Shown one piece after another: positions 34,749 through 43,551 of a stretch of DNA of 64,000 nucleotides (within the stretch, counting starts at the first letter, position 1; each line of letters starts with the position of its first letter). The notes below the pieces were generated by a model. The model searched no databases, was not told the DNA's origin, and saw only the letters and a program-made list of their open reading frames with translations. The position numbers and the translations under genes are program-made. The DNA comes from Dyadobacter sp. SG02 (GTDB lineage Bacteria; Bacteroidota; Bacteroidia; Cytophagales; Spirosomataceae): contig NZ_FNYL01000002.1 in assembly GCF_900109045.1 (NCBI RefSeq), positions 186,001 to 250,000 on the forward strand. The letters run 5' to 3'.

Positions 34749-35975
34749 ATGGATTACTCAACGTTATATAAAGTCTCAGCCGACATGCAGGTTGCCGTGC
34801 TGGTCGCAGTCGCGACGGGCCGGCAGCCGGTCGGCAAGACAGATGAATGCCTGGACGAGCTGGACTTTCTGGCACGGACGCAGGGAATTACAACAGTCGC
34901 CAGATTTACGCAGCGCTTGTCGCAGCCCGATCGCCGAACCTACATGGGCAAAGGCAAGTTGGAAGAGATCAGGATATTTCTGGCCAGTCGGCATGTGGAC
35001 GTGGTGATCTGCGACGACGATTTGCTGCCGGCGCAGTTCCGCTACCTTGAAACATTGTTTTCGCCGGTGCGGGTAATGGACCGGACGTTGCTCGTTTTGC
35101 AGATTTTTGAATCCAGGGCTCAAAGCCAGCAGTCACGTCTCGCTTTGGAGCTGGCCCGCTGCCGCTACTTTTTCCCCAGGCTCACCGGGCTGTGGTCGCA
35201 CCTGGGGCGGCAGGGAGGAGGAACGTCAGGCACCCGCGGCCCGGGTGAAACCGAGTTGGAAACCGACCGGCAGCTTGTCAAAACCCGTATTGCGGTGCTG
35301 AAAGAAAAGCTCAGGCGGGTGGATTTGCAGGCGCAGATAAGGCGTCAGGAGCGGGGCAGGACCGTGCGCGTGGCGCTGGTGGGCTACACCAATGTCGGCA
35401 AATCCTCACTGATGAATGTAATCTCGAAGGTCTCCATGAATGCCGAGGATAAGCTCTTTGCGACTGTGGACACGGCCGTGAGAAGGGTAGAGCATTGGGG
35501 GGTGCCCTTTCTGCTCTCCGACACGGTGGGATTTATCCGTAAACTTTCGCCACTTTTAATCGAATCTTTCAAATCGACCCTCGACGAGGTCCGCGAGGCC
35601 GACGTACTCCTGTTGGTCGAGGATGTTTCCAGTCCTTCTTGCAGCGAGCATTTAGCCGTGGTTTGTAAGACATTGCAGGATATCGGGGCAGGGGATATTC
35701 CCACAATCCTGGTATTCAATAAGGTGGATAAATGCGAAGAGATTACGGCGCTGGAATCTTCGGGTGATCATTCCTTCACGATCAGTATGTCAGGAGCCCT
35801 TACCACGCTGCCCCCAGGCTTCTGGCCCAAAGCCGTTGTTTACGTATCCGCGACAACTAAAACCAATATAGACTGGCTGCAATCGGTGCTCAAACCACTG
35901 ATCCGTCAGATACACCAACAACATTTTCCTGACAGGCCATTGTCGGCGCAATTTTTCCAGGACACCCCTCATTAA
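34749..35975 (+). CDS. hflX: HflX-family ribosome-associated GTPase
   Basis: 408 residues. The N-terminal HflX domain (about 12-185) has DECLDELDFLARTQGITTVA, RTYMGKGKLEEI, RVMDRTLLVLQIFESRAQS and the glycine-rich GRQGGGTSGTRGPGETELET. The G domain has P-loop VGYTNVGKSS near residue 210, G3 as DTVGFIRKL, and G4 as VFNKVDK. HflX splits stalled or hibernating ribosomes during stress such as heat. The gene follows a small membrane protein gene by 39 bp. The C-terminus is of ordinary length. A sigma-54 response regulator gene follows, with its own palindrome and promoter in between. Confidence 0.95.
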   Translation: MDYSTLYKVSADMQVAVLVAVATGRQPVGKTDECLDELDFLARTQGITTVARFTQRLSQPDRRTYMGKGKLEEIRIFLASRHVDVVICDDDLLPAQFRYLETLFSPVRVMDRTLLVLQIFESRAQSQQSRLALELARCRYFFPRLTGLWSHLGRQGGGTSGTRGPGETELETDRQLVKTRIAVLKEKLRRVDLQAQIRRQERGRTVRVALVGYTNVGKSSLMNVISKVSMNAEDKLFATVDTAVRRVEHWGVPFLLSDTVGFIRKLSPLLIESFKSTLDEVREADVLLLVEDVSSPSCSEHLAVVCKTLQDIGAGDIPTILVFNKVDKCEEITALESSGDHSFTISMSGALTTLPPGFWPKAVVYVSATTKTNIDWLQSVLKPLIRQIHQQHFPDRPLSAQFFQDTPH

Positions 35976-36006
35976 GCCGGGCCGCCCTATCAAAAATGGT
36001 GTTACC

Positions 36007-36021
36007 CTATCATTTTGATAG
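36007..36021. promoter_or_regulatory. palindromic enhancer-like site 2 (response-regulator gene)
   Basis: CTATCATTTTGATAG, perfect apart from its 3-nt centre and extended by one more C/G pair on each side (36006-36022). A half site CTATCA occurs at 35987-35992. The centre (36014) is 86 bp before GG at 36100. This suggests autoregulation. Confidence 0.7.
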
Positions 36022-36097
36022 GAGGCAGCGGGCCCGTTATCAGGGCGGCTCAATGGTAATCCATTGCATTTGAATGTGTTGAGGTTTGCGTGTCCGA

Positions 36098-36114
36098 TCG
36101 GGAATAATTTTTCA
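36098..36114 (+). promoter_or_regulatory. weak sigma-54-like promoter of the response-regulator gene
   Basis: TCGGGAA with GG at 36100-36101, then TTTCA (36110-36114) in the -12 position, 4 of 5 to TTGCA. Individually weak; supported by the fixed distance from the palindrome. The start codon is 43 bp after the GG. Confidence 0.4.
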
Positions 36115-36142
36115 TTCAGGAATTGGCAAACACCAATGGAAA

Positions 36143-37492
36143 ATGAAAAAAATCTTGCTGATCGATGACGAGGATAAGCTGCGGTTGCTGCTTGCGCGGG
36201 TGATCTCAGCCGAGGGTTACGAGGTTTATCAGGCAGGGGATGTGAAGTCAGGCGTTCAGATGATCCAAAACCAGGAAATTGATATCGTTCTGAGCGATGT
36301 CAGGCTTCCGGATGGTAATGGCGTAGAGCTCGTGAAAACGATCAAAACACTTAGGCCTGCTATCGAGGTAATCATCATGACCGCTTTCGGCAAGATCGCC
36401 GACGGCATTCAGGCGATGAAAAATGGCGCGGTCGACTACATCGTCAAGGGCGATGACAACGACAAAATTTTGCCGCTTCTGGCCAAAACGGCCGAACGCA
36501 GCCAATTGAGCCACAAGGTTAAAAGGCTCGAATCGCTTGTTGGCAATAAGTTCTCCTTTGATTCGATTATTGGCATTTCGCGGCCTTTCCGCGAAATACT
36601 GGCGCTTGCGAAACGGGTCGCGGCGACAGATGCCGCCGTGCTGCTCACGGGCGAAACCGGCACCGGAAAGGAAGTGTTCGCCCAGGCTATTCACTATGGC
36701 AGCGGCCGGGCAGACAGGCATTTTGTTTCCCTGAATTGCAGCGCACTGGGCCGGGATATTATCGAGAGCGAACTGTTTGGCTATAAGCAAGGGGCGTTTA
36801 CCGGCGCGATGCGTGACAAAAAAGGGCTTTTGGAAGAAGCCAATGGTGGAACGCTCTTTCTGGACGAGATCGGCGAGCTGCCGCTGGACATGCAGGCAAA
36901 ACTGCTGCGCGTGCTTGAAACCCACGAATTTATCAAATTGGGGGACACCAAACCGACCAAGTCGGATTTCAGGCTGATCGCGGCCACCAACCGCGATCTC
37001 AAACTGGAATCAGCAAATGAAAGGTTCCGCAACGACCTGTATTTCAGACTGAACGTCTTTGAGATCCACCTGCCCGCTATCCGGGAACGGAGAGAAGATT
37101 TGCCGCTGCTGGTCGACCACTTCCTGGGCCATTTTTGCGCTCAGACCAACAAGAAAAACCTCGGATACACGCCGGGCTTTCTAAAAACGGTCCAGACCTA
37201 TGAGTGGCTGGGCAACATCCGCGAGCTGAAAAACGCCATTGAGCGCGCTGTGATCATCAGCGACGGCAAACTCACCAGTGAATGCCTGTCACCGGATATA
37301 CAGAATCATAGGTCTTATCGTAATCCGCAACTGTCCGCCTTCTCGATGGCCAGCGTTGAAAAGCTGCATATTCAGAAAGTGCTCAATTATTGCAAGGGTA
37401 ATAAAAGCGAGACGGCCAGGCTGCTTGAAATCGGGATAGCGACATTATACCGTAAAATCCAGGAATATCGGATCACCGTGGAGACCGGATAG
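36143..37492 (+). CDS. NtrC-family sigma-54-dependent response regulator
   Basis: 449 residues from ATG 36143, which directly opens the receiver (KKILLIDDEDKLRLLLARV); a longer frame from 36086 adds unrelated residues. Receiver 1-120 with Asp52 in IVLSDVRLPDGNG. AAA+ domain about 140-375: Walker A GETGTGKE, sigma-54 contact loop GAFTGAM, Walker B GGTLFLDEIGELPLDMQAKL, and the arginine-finger region RFRNDLYFRLNVFEI. Fis-type helix-turn-helix at the end (NKSETARLLEIGIATLYRKI). It should activate sigma-54 promoters from upstream palindromes. Kdp genes follow directly, and no KdpE-type regulator is present, so it is the likely potassium regulator. The matching kinase is probably the one encoded at 44695-46440. 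Confidence 0.95.
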   Translation: MKKILLIDDEDKLRLLLARVISAEGYEVYQAGDVKSGVQMIQNQEIDIVLSDVRLPDGNGVELVKTIKTLRPAIEVIIMTAFGKIADGIQAMKNGAVDYIVKGDDNDKILPLLAKTAERSQLSHKVKRLESLVGNKFSFDSIIGISRPFREILALAKRVAATDAAVLLTGETGTGKEVFAQAIHYGSGRADRHFVSLNCSALGRDIIESELFGYKQGAFTGAMRDKKGLLEEANGGTLFLDEIGELPLDMQAKLLRVLETHEFIKLGDTKPTKSDFRLIAATNRDLKLESANERFRNDLYFRLNVFEIHLPAIRERREDLPLLVDHFLGHFCAQTNKKNLGYTPGFLKTVQTYEWLGNIRELKNAIERAVIISDGKLTSECLSPDIQNHRSYRNPQLSAFSMASVEKLHIQKVLNYCKGNKSETARLLEIGIATLYRKIQEYRITVETG

Positions 37493-37513
37493 GGCTTTCA
37501 GATTGATAGCGGC

Positions 37514-37528
37514 CTATCATTTTGATAG
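37514..37528. promoter_or_regulatory. palindromic enhancer-like site 3 (kdp operon)
   Basis: CTATCATTTTGATAG, identical to site 2, with an additional TGATAG half site at 37504-37509. Its centre (37521) lies 86 bp before the GG of the promoter at 37605-37621, about -110 from the expected start of transcription, which is a usual position for an enhancer-binding protein. Confidence 0.75.
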
Positions 37529-37604
37529 TATTTCCTAAACATCTTAATGCTGATAAATTCACTTAATTATCTGTAAAACAATTGATTATGATTTGTTCTT
37601 TTGG

Positions 37605-37621
37605 TTGGCACAACCTTGGTA
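37605..37621 (+). promoter_or_regulatory. candidate sigma-54 promoter of the kdp operon
   Basis: TTGGCAC (37605-37611) is a perfect -24 box. At the canonical ten-base distance the -12 element reads TGGTA with GT instead of GC. The first start codon downstream is at 37659. The gene of a sigma-54 activator lies immediately upstream, which supports the call. Confidence 0.6.
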
Positions 37622-37658
37622 AATACAGGAAACAACGGCTTAACTAATCGAAACCGAA

Positions 37659-37775
37659 ATGCTTATAATATTCATCCAATCCATTTTTATCATGTTAACA
37701 ATCCTCTTAATTCTTGCCGGGCTTTTATGCTTCGCACTCTTCTACGGTTCGGTAAACTACTTTGAAAAAATCTGA
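37659..37775 (+). CDS. 38-residue single-helix membrane peptide preceding kdpF
   Basis: ATG 37659 encodes MLIIFIQSIFIMLTILLILA, continuing GLLCFALFYGSVNYFEKI. Nearly the whole peptide is one transmembrane helix with a charged end (FEKI). Its stop is two bases before the kdpF start (TGATTATG), so translation is probably coupled. The tail resembles that of KdpF-like peptides only loosely. It is the first gene after the candidate sigma-54 promoter and is likely an additional small subunit or regulator of the Kdp pump; I know of no name for it. Confidence 0.6.
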   Translation: MLIIFIQSIFIMLTILLILAGLLCFALFYGSVNYFEKI

Positions 37776-37777
37776 TT

Positions 37778-37855
37778 ATGGCAGCGCTATTTATCGTCGC
37801 GATCCTCGTGTTTGTGTACATGTGCTATGTACTTGTCAAACCAGAAAAATTTTAA
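37778..37855 (+). CDS. kdpF: KdpF, small subunit of the potassium-transporting ATPase
   Basis: 25 residues: MAALFIVAILVFVYMCYVLV then KPEKF. The helix followed by Y-V-L-x-x-P-E-x-F is the classic KdpF signature. KdpF stabilises the KdpABC complex in the inner membrane. It lies 59 bp before kdpA. A 14-codon frame (37867-37911) ending three bases before the kdpA ATG lies in the gap, but it may be chance. Confidence 0.88.
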   Translation: MAALFIVAILVFVYMCYVLVKPEKF

Positions 37856-37914
37856 CCTGACCGGAAATGGCTACGAAGGAAACTAAGGCCAAAACCGGAC
37901 TAAATCTCTGATAA

Positions 37915-39603
37915 ATGAATACAGAATTATTGGGCGTCATTGCCATGTTTGCCATTACAGTGGTCTTGGCAATCCCATTCGGATCTTATATCGCAAAAGT
38001 TTACGCCGGGGACAAAACACTGCTCGACCCGGTCTTTAATCCTCTTGACAAGCTGCTCTATCAAGTGAGCGGTATCGATGAAAAACGTGAAATGAACTGG
38101 AAGCAGCACATGTTCGCATTGCTGACGATCAACGTAGTGTGGTTCCTGCTGGGGATTTTCGTTTTAATGAACCAAAGTTGGCTGCCGCTCAACCCGGATG
38201 CCAACCCCGACCAGACAGCCGACCTCGCTTTTAACACGAGCATTTCCTTTATAGTCAACTGTAACCTGCAACATTACTCTGGTGAAAGTGGCGTAAGCTA
38301 CCTTTCGCAGCTGTTTCTGATGTTCCTTCAATTCGTCAGTGCAGGTACAGGTATGGCCGCGGCCGCGATCATTTTTATCGCATTGAAAAACCGCACCACC
38401 GAGAAGCTGGGCAACTTCTGGGCATTGCTCGTCAAATCATGTACCCGGATTTTATTGCCTTTGTCGATCCTGGTAGGCGGTATCCTTGCATTCAACGGTA
38501 CCCCGATGACTTTTCAGGGAAAGGATACTATGATCAATATGCAAGGCGATACCGTCCAGGTTTCGACGGGTCCGGTAGCAGGTTTTGTGGCTATCAAGCA
38601 CCTGGGTACGAACGGTGGTGGCTTTTACGGTACGAACTCCGCGCACCCGCTCGAAAACCCGAACTACTTTACCAATATGCTGGAAATGTTCTCGCAGATG
38701 ATCATTCCATTGGCGATGATCTTTGCATTCGGGTATTTCCTGATCAGAAAGAAATTTGGCTGGATGGTTTTCGGGGTGATGACCGTTGGTTTTCTGCTAT
38801 TGACAATTCCCACGATGGTTTGGGAAATGAATGGCAACCCTGCACTTGGCAAAATGGGGGTTGATATCTCCTCCGGCGCCATGGAGGGCAAGGAAGTCCG
38901 CTTTGGCAGCGCTGCATCCGCGTTTTGGAGTATAGCGACGACCGTTATCTCGACAGGCTCTGTCAACTCGATGCACGACAGCACCATGCCGCTTTCCGGA
39001 ATGACCGAGCTGCTGGCTATGATGACCAACGCGTTCTATGGTGGATGTGGCGTGGGCATTCTCAATTTCTTCGTCTTTGTCATCCTGGCGGTCTTCATCA
39101 GTGGGCTGATGGTGGGTCGTACTCCCGAACTGTTTGGTAAGAAAATCGAGGCGCGCGAAATGAAGATCGCTATGATCGTCGCCCTGCTGCACCCGCTGAT
39201 GATCCTGGCTGGAACGGCCCTCGCGGCCGCATTCCCCGCGATTACCTCGGCCAACCTGAATAACCCTGGTTTTCACGGGTTCAGCGAAATGCTGTACGAA
39301 TATACTTCGTCGGCCGCCAACAACGGTAGTGGTTTTGAGGGGCTTGGAGACAATAACCCATGGTGGAACATTACGACCGGTTTCGTGCTGATCCTCTCGC
39401 GTTACCTGCCAATTATCGGCCCGGTGGCCATCGCAGGTCTTTTGGCGAAGAAAAAATATGTCCCTGAAAGTGCGGGTACCCTGCCAACGGATTCGGCCAC
39501 ATTCGGCCTGATGGTCCTTGCGGTGATCGTTATCACAGCGGCCCTTTCGTTCTTCCCGTCCCTGACACTCGGCCCGATCGCTGAATATTTCTCCATGAAG
39601 TAA
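37915..39603 (+). CDS. kdpA: KdpA, potassium-binding and translocating subunit
   Basis: 562 residues, matching the usual 555-565. About ten membrane helices with four selectivity-filter-like loops: [60 protein letters not shown] and [20 protein letters not shown]. The N-terminal [19 protein letters not shown] is typical. KdpA takes K+ from the periplasm with high affinity and passes it to the KdpB tunnel. Tightly followed by kdpB (13 bp). Confidence 0.98.
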   Translation: MNTELLGVIAMFAITVVLAIPFGSYIAKVYAGDKTLLDPVFNPLDKLLYQVSGIDEKREMNWKQHMFALLTINVVWFLLGIFVLMNQSWLPLNPDANPDQTADLAFNTSISFIVNCNLQHYSGESGVSYLSQLFLMFLQFVSAGTGMAAAAIIFIALKNRTTEKLGNFWALLVKSCTRILLPLSILVGGILAFNGTPMTFQGKDTMINMQGDTVQVSTGPVAGFVAIKHLGTNGGGFYGTNSAHPLENPNYFTNMLEMFSQMIIPLAMIFAFGYFLIRKKFGWMVFGVMTVGFLLLTIPTMVWEMNGNPALGKMGVDISSGAMEGKEVRFGSAASAFWSIATTVISTGSVNSMHDSTMPLSGMTELLAMMTNAFYGGCGVGILNFFVFVILAVFISGLMVGRTPELFGKKIEAREMKIAMIVALLHPLMILAGTALAAAFPAITSANLNNPGFHGFSEMLYEYTSSAANNGSGFEGLGDNNPWWNITTGFVLILSRYLPIIGPVAIAGLLAKKKYVPESAGTLPTDSATFGLMVLAVIVITAALSFFPSLTLGPIAEYFSMK

Positions 39604-39616
39604 TATTAATATTGAA

Positions 39617-41656
39617 ATGAAAAATCAAAGTGCATCCTTATTCCAAAAGGAGCTTGTCAACGAAGCGATAAAACAATCGTTCGTTAAACTGAATCCTCGT
39701 CTGTTGTTCCGCAATCCGGTGATGTTCACGGTGGAAATCGGAACGGTTGTAATGCTTATCGTTAGTCTCTGGATTTTGGCGGGTGAAAACGCGCAAGGCT
39801 CCTTTGTCTATAACTTTATCGTTTTTCTGATCCTTTTTGCCACCTTGCTTTTCGCCAATTTCGCAGAGGCAATCGCCGAAGCGAGGGGTAAAGCCCAGGC
39901 CGACAGCCTTCGCAAAACGCGCGAGGAGACACTCGCCCGGCTGGTCGTGAACAATGCCCAGGGATTTGACGTGGCCACCCGCGAGGTGATGTCCGCTCAA
40001 ATGAAAAAAGGCGACGTGTTCATTTGCGAAGCCGGGGACAACATTCCTATGGACGGCGAGATCATCGAAGGGCTTGCGACAATCGATGAAAGTGCGATCA
40101 CTGGTGAATCCGCGCCAGTTATCCGCGAAGCGGGTGGCGATAAAAGCAGCGTAACCGGCGGTACAAAAGTGCTTTCCGACCGCATTAAGGTCCGCGTGAC
40201 CACGGCACCAGGCGAAAGCTTCCTCGATAAAATGATCGCGCTCGTGGAAGGCGCAACGCGTCAGAAGACGCCCAATGAGATCGCATTGACGATCCTTTTG
40301 GCAGGCTTCACCCTGGTATTCGTGATCGTATGTACCACCTTGCAGCCATTTGCGACTTATGCCAATACGCCGATCACAATCGCGGCATTTATCTCGCTCT
40401 TTGTTTGTCTGATCCCAACCACGATCGGCGGGCTTCTTTCGGCCATCGGTATTGCCGGTATGGACCGTGCGCTACGGGCCAATGTGATTACGAAATCCGG
40501 GAAAGCCGTCGAAACGGCAGGTGACGTCGACGTGTTATTGCTCGATAAAACCGGTACCATCACCATCGGTAACCGTAAGGCAACCAACTTCTACCCGGCA
40601 CGCGGCATTACGGAAGCGCATTTTATCAAATCCGCCGCATTGAGTTCGATTGCCGACGAGACACCGGAAGGTAAGTCTATCCTCGAACTGGCCCATGCGA
40701 CGCCTTCCAGCTACAATCTGAACAATCCTACATTCATCCAGTTCACCGCAGAAACCCGCAGCTCGGGGGTGGACTTCGACGACATCCGCATTAGAAAAGG
40801 GGCCTTTGATTCGATCCGGAAGCTGACCGAAGGTGCTGGCAACCGTTTCCCTGAGGAAATCGAATCGAAAGTGAAGGAAATTTCCAACAATGGTGGTACG
40901 CCGCTGGTGGTTTCCGAAAATGAGCGGGTGATCGGGGTGATCGAGTTGCAGGATATTATCAAAACGGGTATCAGCGAGCGTTTCGAGCGCCTGCGGAAAA
41001 TGGGTGTGAAAACCGTCATGGTAACCGGCGATAACCCGCTCACAGCCCGGTTTATCGCGCAGAAAGCCGGTGTGGACGATTTTATCGCCGAGGCTAAGCC
41101 TGAGGATAAAATGAATTACATCAAAAAAGAACAGGAGGGAGGCCGGCTGGTTGCGATGATGGGCGACGGTACCAACGATGCGCCTGCCCTGGCGCAGGCT
41201 GACGTAGGCGTGGCCATGAACAGCGGTACACAGGCAGCGAAAGAAGCGGGGAATATGGTCGATCTGGACAACGACCCGACCAAGCTGATCGAAATCGTCG
41301 AGATTGGCAAGCAGCTTTTAATGACCCGCGGAACGCTCACCACCTTCTCGATTGCCAATGACGTGGCCAAATACTTCGCCATTATCCCGGCGCTGTTCAT
41401 CGCGAGCATTCCCGCGCTGCAAGGCCTGAATATCATGCACCTGAACAGCCCGGAAAGCGCAATTCTTTCAGCGATCATATTCAATGCGGTGATCATCCCG
41501 ATCCTGATTCCACTGGCGCTCAAAGGCGTGAAGTATACGCCCATCGGCGCAAGTGCATTGCTGCGCAGGAACCTGCTGATCTACGGATTGGGCGGCGTAT
41601 TGATCCCGTTCGTAGGCATTAAGCTCATCGACCTGGTCGTCAGCATCTGGATTTAA
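39617..41656 (+). CDS. kdpB: KdpB, P-type ATPase catalytic subunit of the potassium pump
   Basis: 679 residues, standard length. Phosphorylation motif [15 protein letters not shown] near residue 310, dephosphorylation loop AITGESAPV near 160, nucleotide-binding domain with [10 protein letters not shown], and hinge motif [20 protein letters not shown] followed by [18 protein letters not shown]. Seven membrane helices. It hydrolyses ATP to drive K+ through KdpA/KdpB. A stem-loop lies between it and kdpC. Confidence 0.98.
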   Translation: MKNQSASLFQKELVNEAIKQSFVKLNPRLLFRNPVMFTVEIGTVVMLIVSLWILAGENAQGSFVYNFIVFLILFATLLFANFAEAIAEARGKAQADSLRKTREETLARLVVNNAQGFDVATREVMSAQMKKGDVFICEAGDNIPMDGEIIEGLATIDESAITGESAPVIREAGGDKSSVTGGTKVLSDRIKVRVTTAPGESFLDKMIALVEGATRQKTPNEIALTILLAGFTLVFVIVCTTLQPFATYANTPITIAAFISLFVCLIPTTIGGLLSAIGIAGMDRALRANVITKSGKAVETAGDVDVLLLDKTGTITIGNRKATNFYPARGITEAHFIKSAALSSIADETPEGKSILELAHATPSSYNLNNPTFIQFTAETRSSGVDFDDIRIRKGAFDSIRKLTEGAGNRFPEEIESKVKEISNNGGTPLVVSENERVIGVIELQDIIKTGISERFERLRKMGVKTVMVTGDNPLTARFIAQKAGVDDFIAEAKPEDKMNYIKKEQEGGRLVAMMGDGTNDAPALAQADVGVAMNSGTQAAKEAGNMVDLDNDPTKLIEIVEIGKQLLMTRGTLTTFSIANDVAKYFAIIPALFIASIPALQGLNIMHLNSPESAILSAIIFNAVIIPILIPLALKGVKYTPIGASALLRRNLLIYGLGGVLIPFVGIKLIDLVVSIWI

Positions 41657-41661
41657 TAGTC

Positions 41662-41687
41662 AAGCCGGTCCAAACGGGACCGGTCTT
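41662..41687 (+). terminator. stem-loop between kdpB and kdpC, possible attenuator
   Basis: CCGGTCC (41665-41671) pairs with GGACCGG (41677-41683), with AAG/CTT able to extend the stem past one bulge. No real T-tract follows, so it may slow or process the transcript and set the KdpB to KdpC ratio rather than stop transcription. Confidence 0.4.
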
Positions 41688-41712
41688 CTTAAAAGATTAA
41701 GAATACAAGAAA

Positions 41713-42273
41713 ATGAAAACAAATATGTTGCCTGCAATCAGGCTTACCGTAGCCACCCTTATTCTTTTCTGTGTGGTTTACCCTGCGATCGTCTGGGCGA
41801 TAGCCCAACTTGCCCCCAACAATGGAAAAGGAGAAGTGATAACAGCCGGCGGCAAGAAGTATTATGCCAACGTCGGCCAGCAGTTTACCGATGACAAGTA
41901 TTTCAACTCGCGCCCGTCGGCAGTCGATTACAATGCGGCTGGTAGCGGCGGTAGTAACAAAGGGCCATCTAACCCGGATTACCTGCAAACCGTTCAGGCA
42001 CGTCTGGATACGTTTTTGGTACACAATCCGGGCGTGAAAAAAGAGGATGTCCCCGTTGAACTGGTCACTGCCAGCGGTAGTGGCCTGGACCCGGACATTT
42101 CCCCGGCCGGTGCAAAGGTACAGGCAGCGCGCATTGCCAAAGTGCGCGGGGTTTCTCAAAGCGCGGTCGTAGACCTCATTGAAAAACATACCCAGGGTCC
42201 GTTTTTGGGGATGTTCGGTCCGTCGCACGTGAATGTATTGGAGCTGAACCTGGCATTGGATCAGATCAAGTAA
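41713..42273 (+). CDS. kdpC: KdpC subunit of the potassium-transporting ATPase
   Basis: 186 residues. One N-terminal membrane helix (AIRLTVATLILFCVVYPAIV), then a periplasmic domain with the family motifs YFNSRPSAVDYNAAGSGGSN, DVPVELVTASGSGLDPDISP and VQAARIAKVRG, ending in VLELNLALDQIK. KdpC is a catalytic chaperone that raises the ATP affinity of KdpB. It is followed, after 90 bp, by a porin gene on the same strand. Confidence 0.97.
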   Translation: MKTNMLPAIRLTVATLILFCVVYPAIVWAIAQLAPNNGKGEVITAGGKKYYANVGQQFTDDKYFNSRPSAVDYNAAGSGGSNKGPSNPDYLQTVQARLDTFLVHNPGVKKEDVPVELVTASGSGLDPDISPAGAKVQAARIAKVRGVSQSAVVDLIEKHTQGPFLGMFGPSHVNVLELNLALDQIK

Positions 42274-42363
42274 TGCTGTTGCTGGCAGGCATTCGCAGCA
42301 TTTGACAATTCTGTGGCCGGAAATGCCGCAAGGTTTTCCGGTCCACCCATTCCATACCAATCG

Positions 42364-43449
42364 ATGAAAAAATTTCTCTTAATGGCCTCGGTGCTGGCCT
42401 TTTTTCAGACTGCGCAAGCCCAGGATTCTACCGGTACTGCCCCGTCCTTTACCGTAAGCGGGTACCTGGAAGCCTATTACAACCATGATTTTAATCGTCC
42501 CAAGAACAATACGGCTCCGTCTTTTCTTTACAATTTCAACCGCGCGGGGGAAGTAAACCTGAACCTGGGTTTTATCAAGGGTGCTTACACGAGTGAGCGC
42601 GTGCGGGCTAACCTCGCGCTTGCGGTGGGTACCTATATGAACGCCAACTATGCCGCCGAGCCGGGCGTGCTGCGCAACATCTATGAGGCCAATGCCGGGA
42701 TTAAGCTTGCCAAAAAGGCAAACCTGTGGCTGGATGCGGGTATTATGCCTTCCCATATCGGATTTGAGAGCGCTATCGGCAAGGATAACTGGGCATTGAC
42801 CCGGAGCCTGGTCGCCGAAAACTCGCCTTATTTCGAGTCGGGCGCCAAGCTGAATTATACGACAGACGACGGTAAGTTGTACCTCGCTGCCCTCTACCTG
42901 AACGGCTGGCAGCGCATTCAAAGGGTGGATGGCAATACCACACCCGCATTAGGTACCCAGGTTACCTACAAGCCATCGGCAGCGGTAACGCTCAATTACA
43001 GTACGTTCATAGGCAACGACAAGCCGGACAGCGTTCGTCAGATGCGTTATTATCACAATGTGTACGGTATTTTCCAGCTGAGCGAGCAGTGGGGCGTAAC
43101 AGCCGGTTTTGACTATGGTACCGAGCGCAAAGAGAAAGGTAGCAGCAGTTCCAATCACTGGCTGGTGCCGGTGATGATCGTCCGGTATTCACCCACTTCA
43201 AAAATCAACGTGGCGGCCAGAGGCGAATATTTTCAGGATGAAAAGGGTGTGATCATTGCCACAGGGACACCACAGGGTTTCAAGACCTGGGGATTTTCGG
43301 CCAACCTGGACTATGCCGTCATGCAGAATGTGCTCTGGAGAATCGAGGCGCGTACGCTGAGCAGTAAGGATGCCATCTTTACTGAGCGCAGCGGCCCGAC
43401 CAGTAAGAACAATAGTTTCGTAACCACCTCACTCGCGGTTTCATTTTAG
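42364..43449 (+). CDS. outer-membrane porin of the OmpL-like beta-barrel porin-2 type
   Basis: 361 residues from ATG 42364, which starts the signal peptide MKKFLLMASVLAFFQTAQAQ; the extension from 42313 has none. The barrel pattern is strong: FTVSGYLEAYYNHDFNRPKN, AGEVNLNLGFIKGAYTSERV, LYLAALYLNGWQRIQRVDG, VTLNYSTFIGND, WGVTAGFDYGTE and the end FVTTSLAVSF closing on Phe. This fits PF07642-like porins. Coming after kdpC and ending at a terminator, it probably lets K+ or other solutes cross the outer membrane when the high-affinity pump is made, a logical but untested link. Confidence 0.85.
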   Translation: MKKFLLMASVLAFFQTAQAQDSTGTAPSFTVSGYLEAYYNHDFNRPKNNTAPSFLYNFNRAGEVNLNLGFIKGAYTSERVRANLALAVGTYMNANYAAEPGVLRNIYEANAGIKLAKKANLWLDAGIMPSHIGFESAIGKDNWALTRSLVAENSPYFESGAKLNYTTDDGKLYLAALYLNGWQRIQRVDGNTTPALGTQVTYKPSAAVTLNYSTFIGNDKPDSVRQMRYYHNVYGIFQLSEQWGVTAGFDYGTERKEKGSSSSNHWLVPVMIVRYSPTSKINVAARGEYFQDEKGVIIATGTPQGFKTWGFSANLDYAVMQNVLWRIEARTLSSKDAIFTERSGPTSKNNSFVTTSLAVSF

Positions 43450-43494
43450 TAAATTAACATAGAATACTGCCAGCAACAGCTTAATAATCAAATT

Positions 43495-43530
43495 CCTTTC
43501 GGGCAAACACCCGAAAGGTTGTTTTGTTTC
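43495..43530 (+). terminator. rho-independent terminator after kdpFABC-porin
   Basis: CCTTTCGGG (43495-43503) pairs with CCCGAAAGG (43510-43518), followed by TTGTTTTGTTTC. It lies only 22 bp before the split kdpD gene, so sensor genes would be reached by partial read-through, giving less sensor than pump. Confidence 0.8.
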
Positions 43531-43551
43531 TAACCTCCATTTAATTCAGCT

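Noticed and set aside
36051..36066. Inverted repeat CAATGG-TAAT-CCATTG with TTGC as an alternative sigma-54 promoter for the response regulator
   Set aside because: GG to GC distance is one base too short and the -24 box is poor; kept only as a possible operator.
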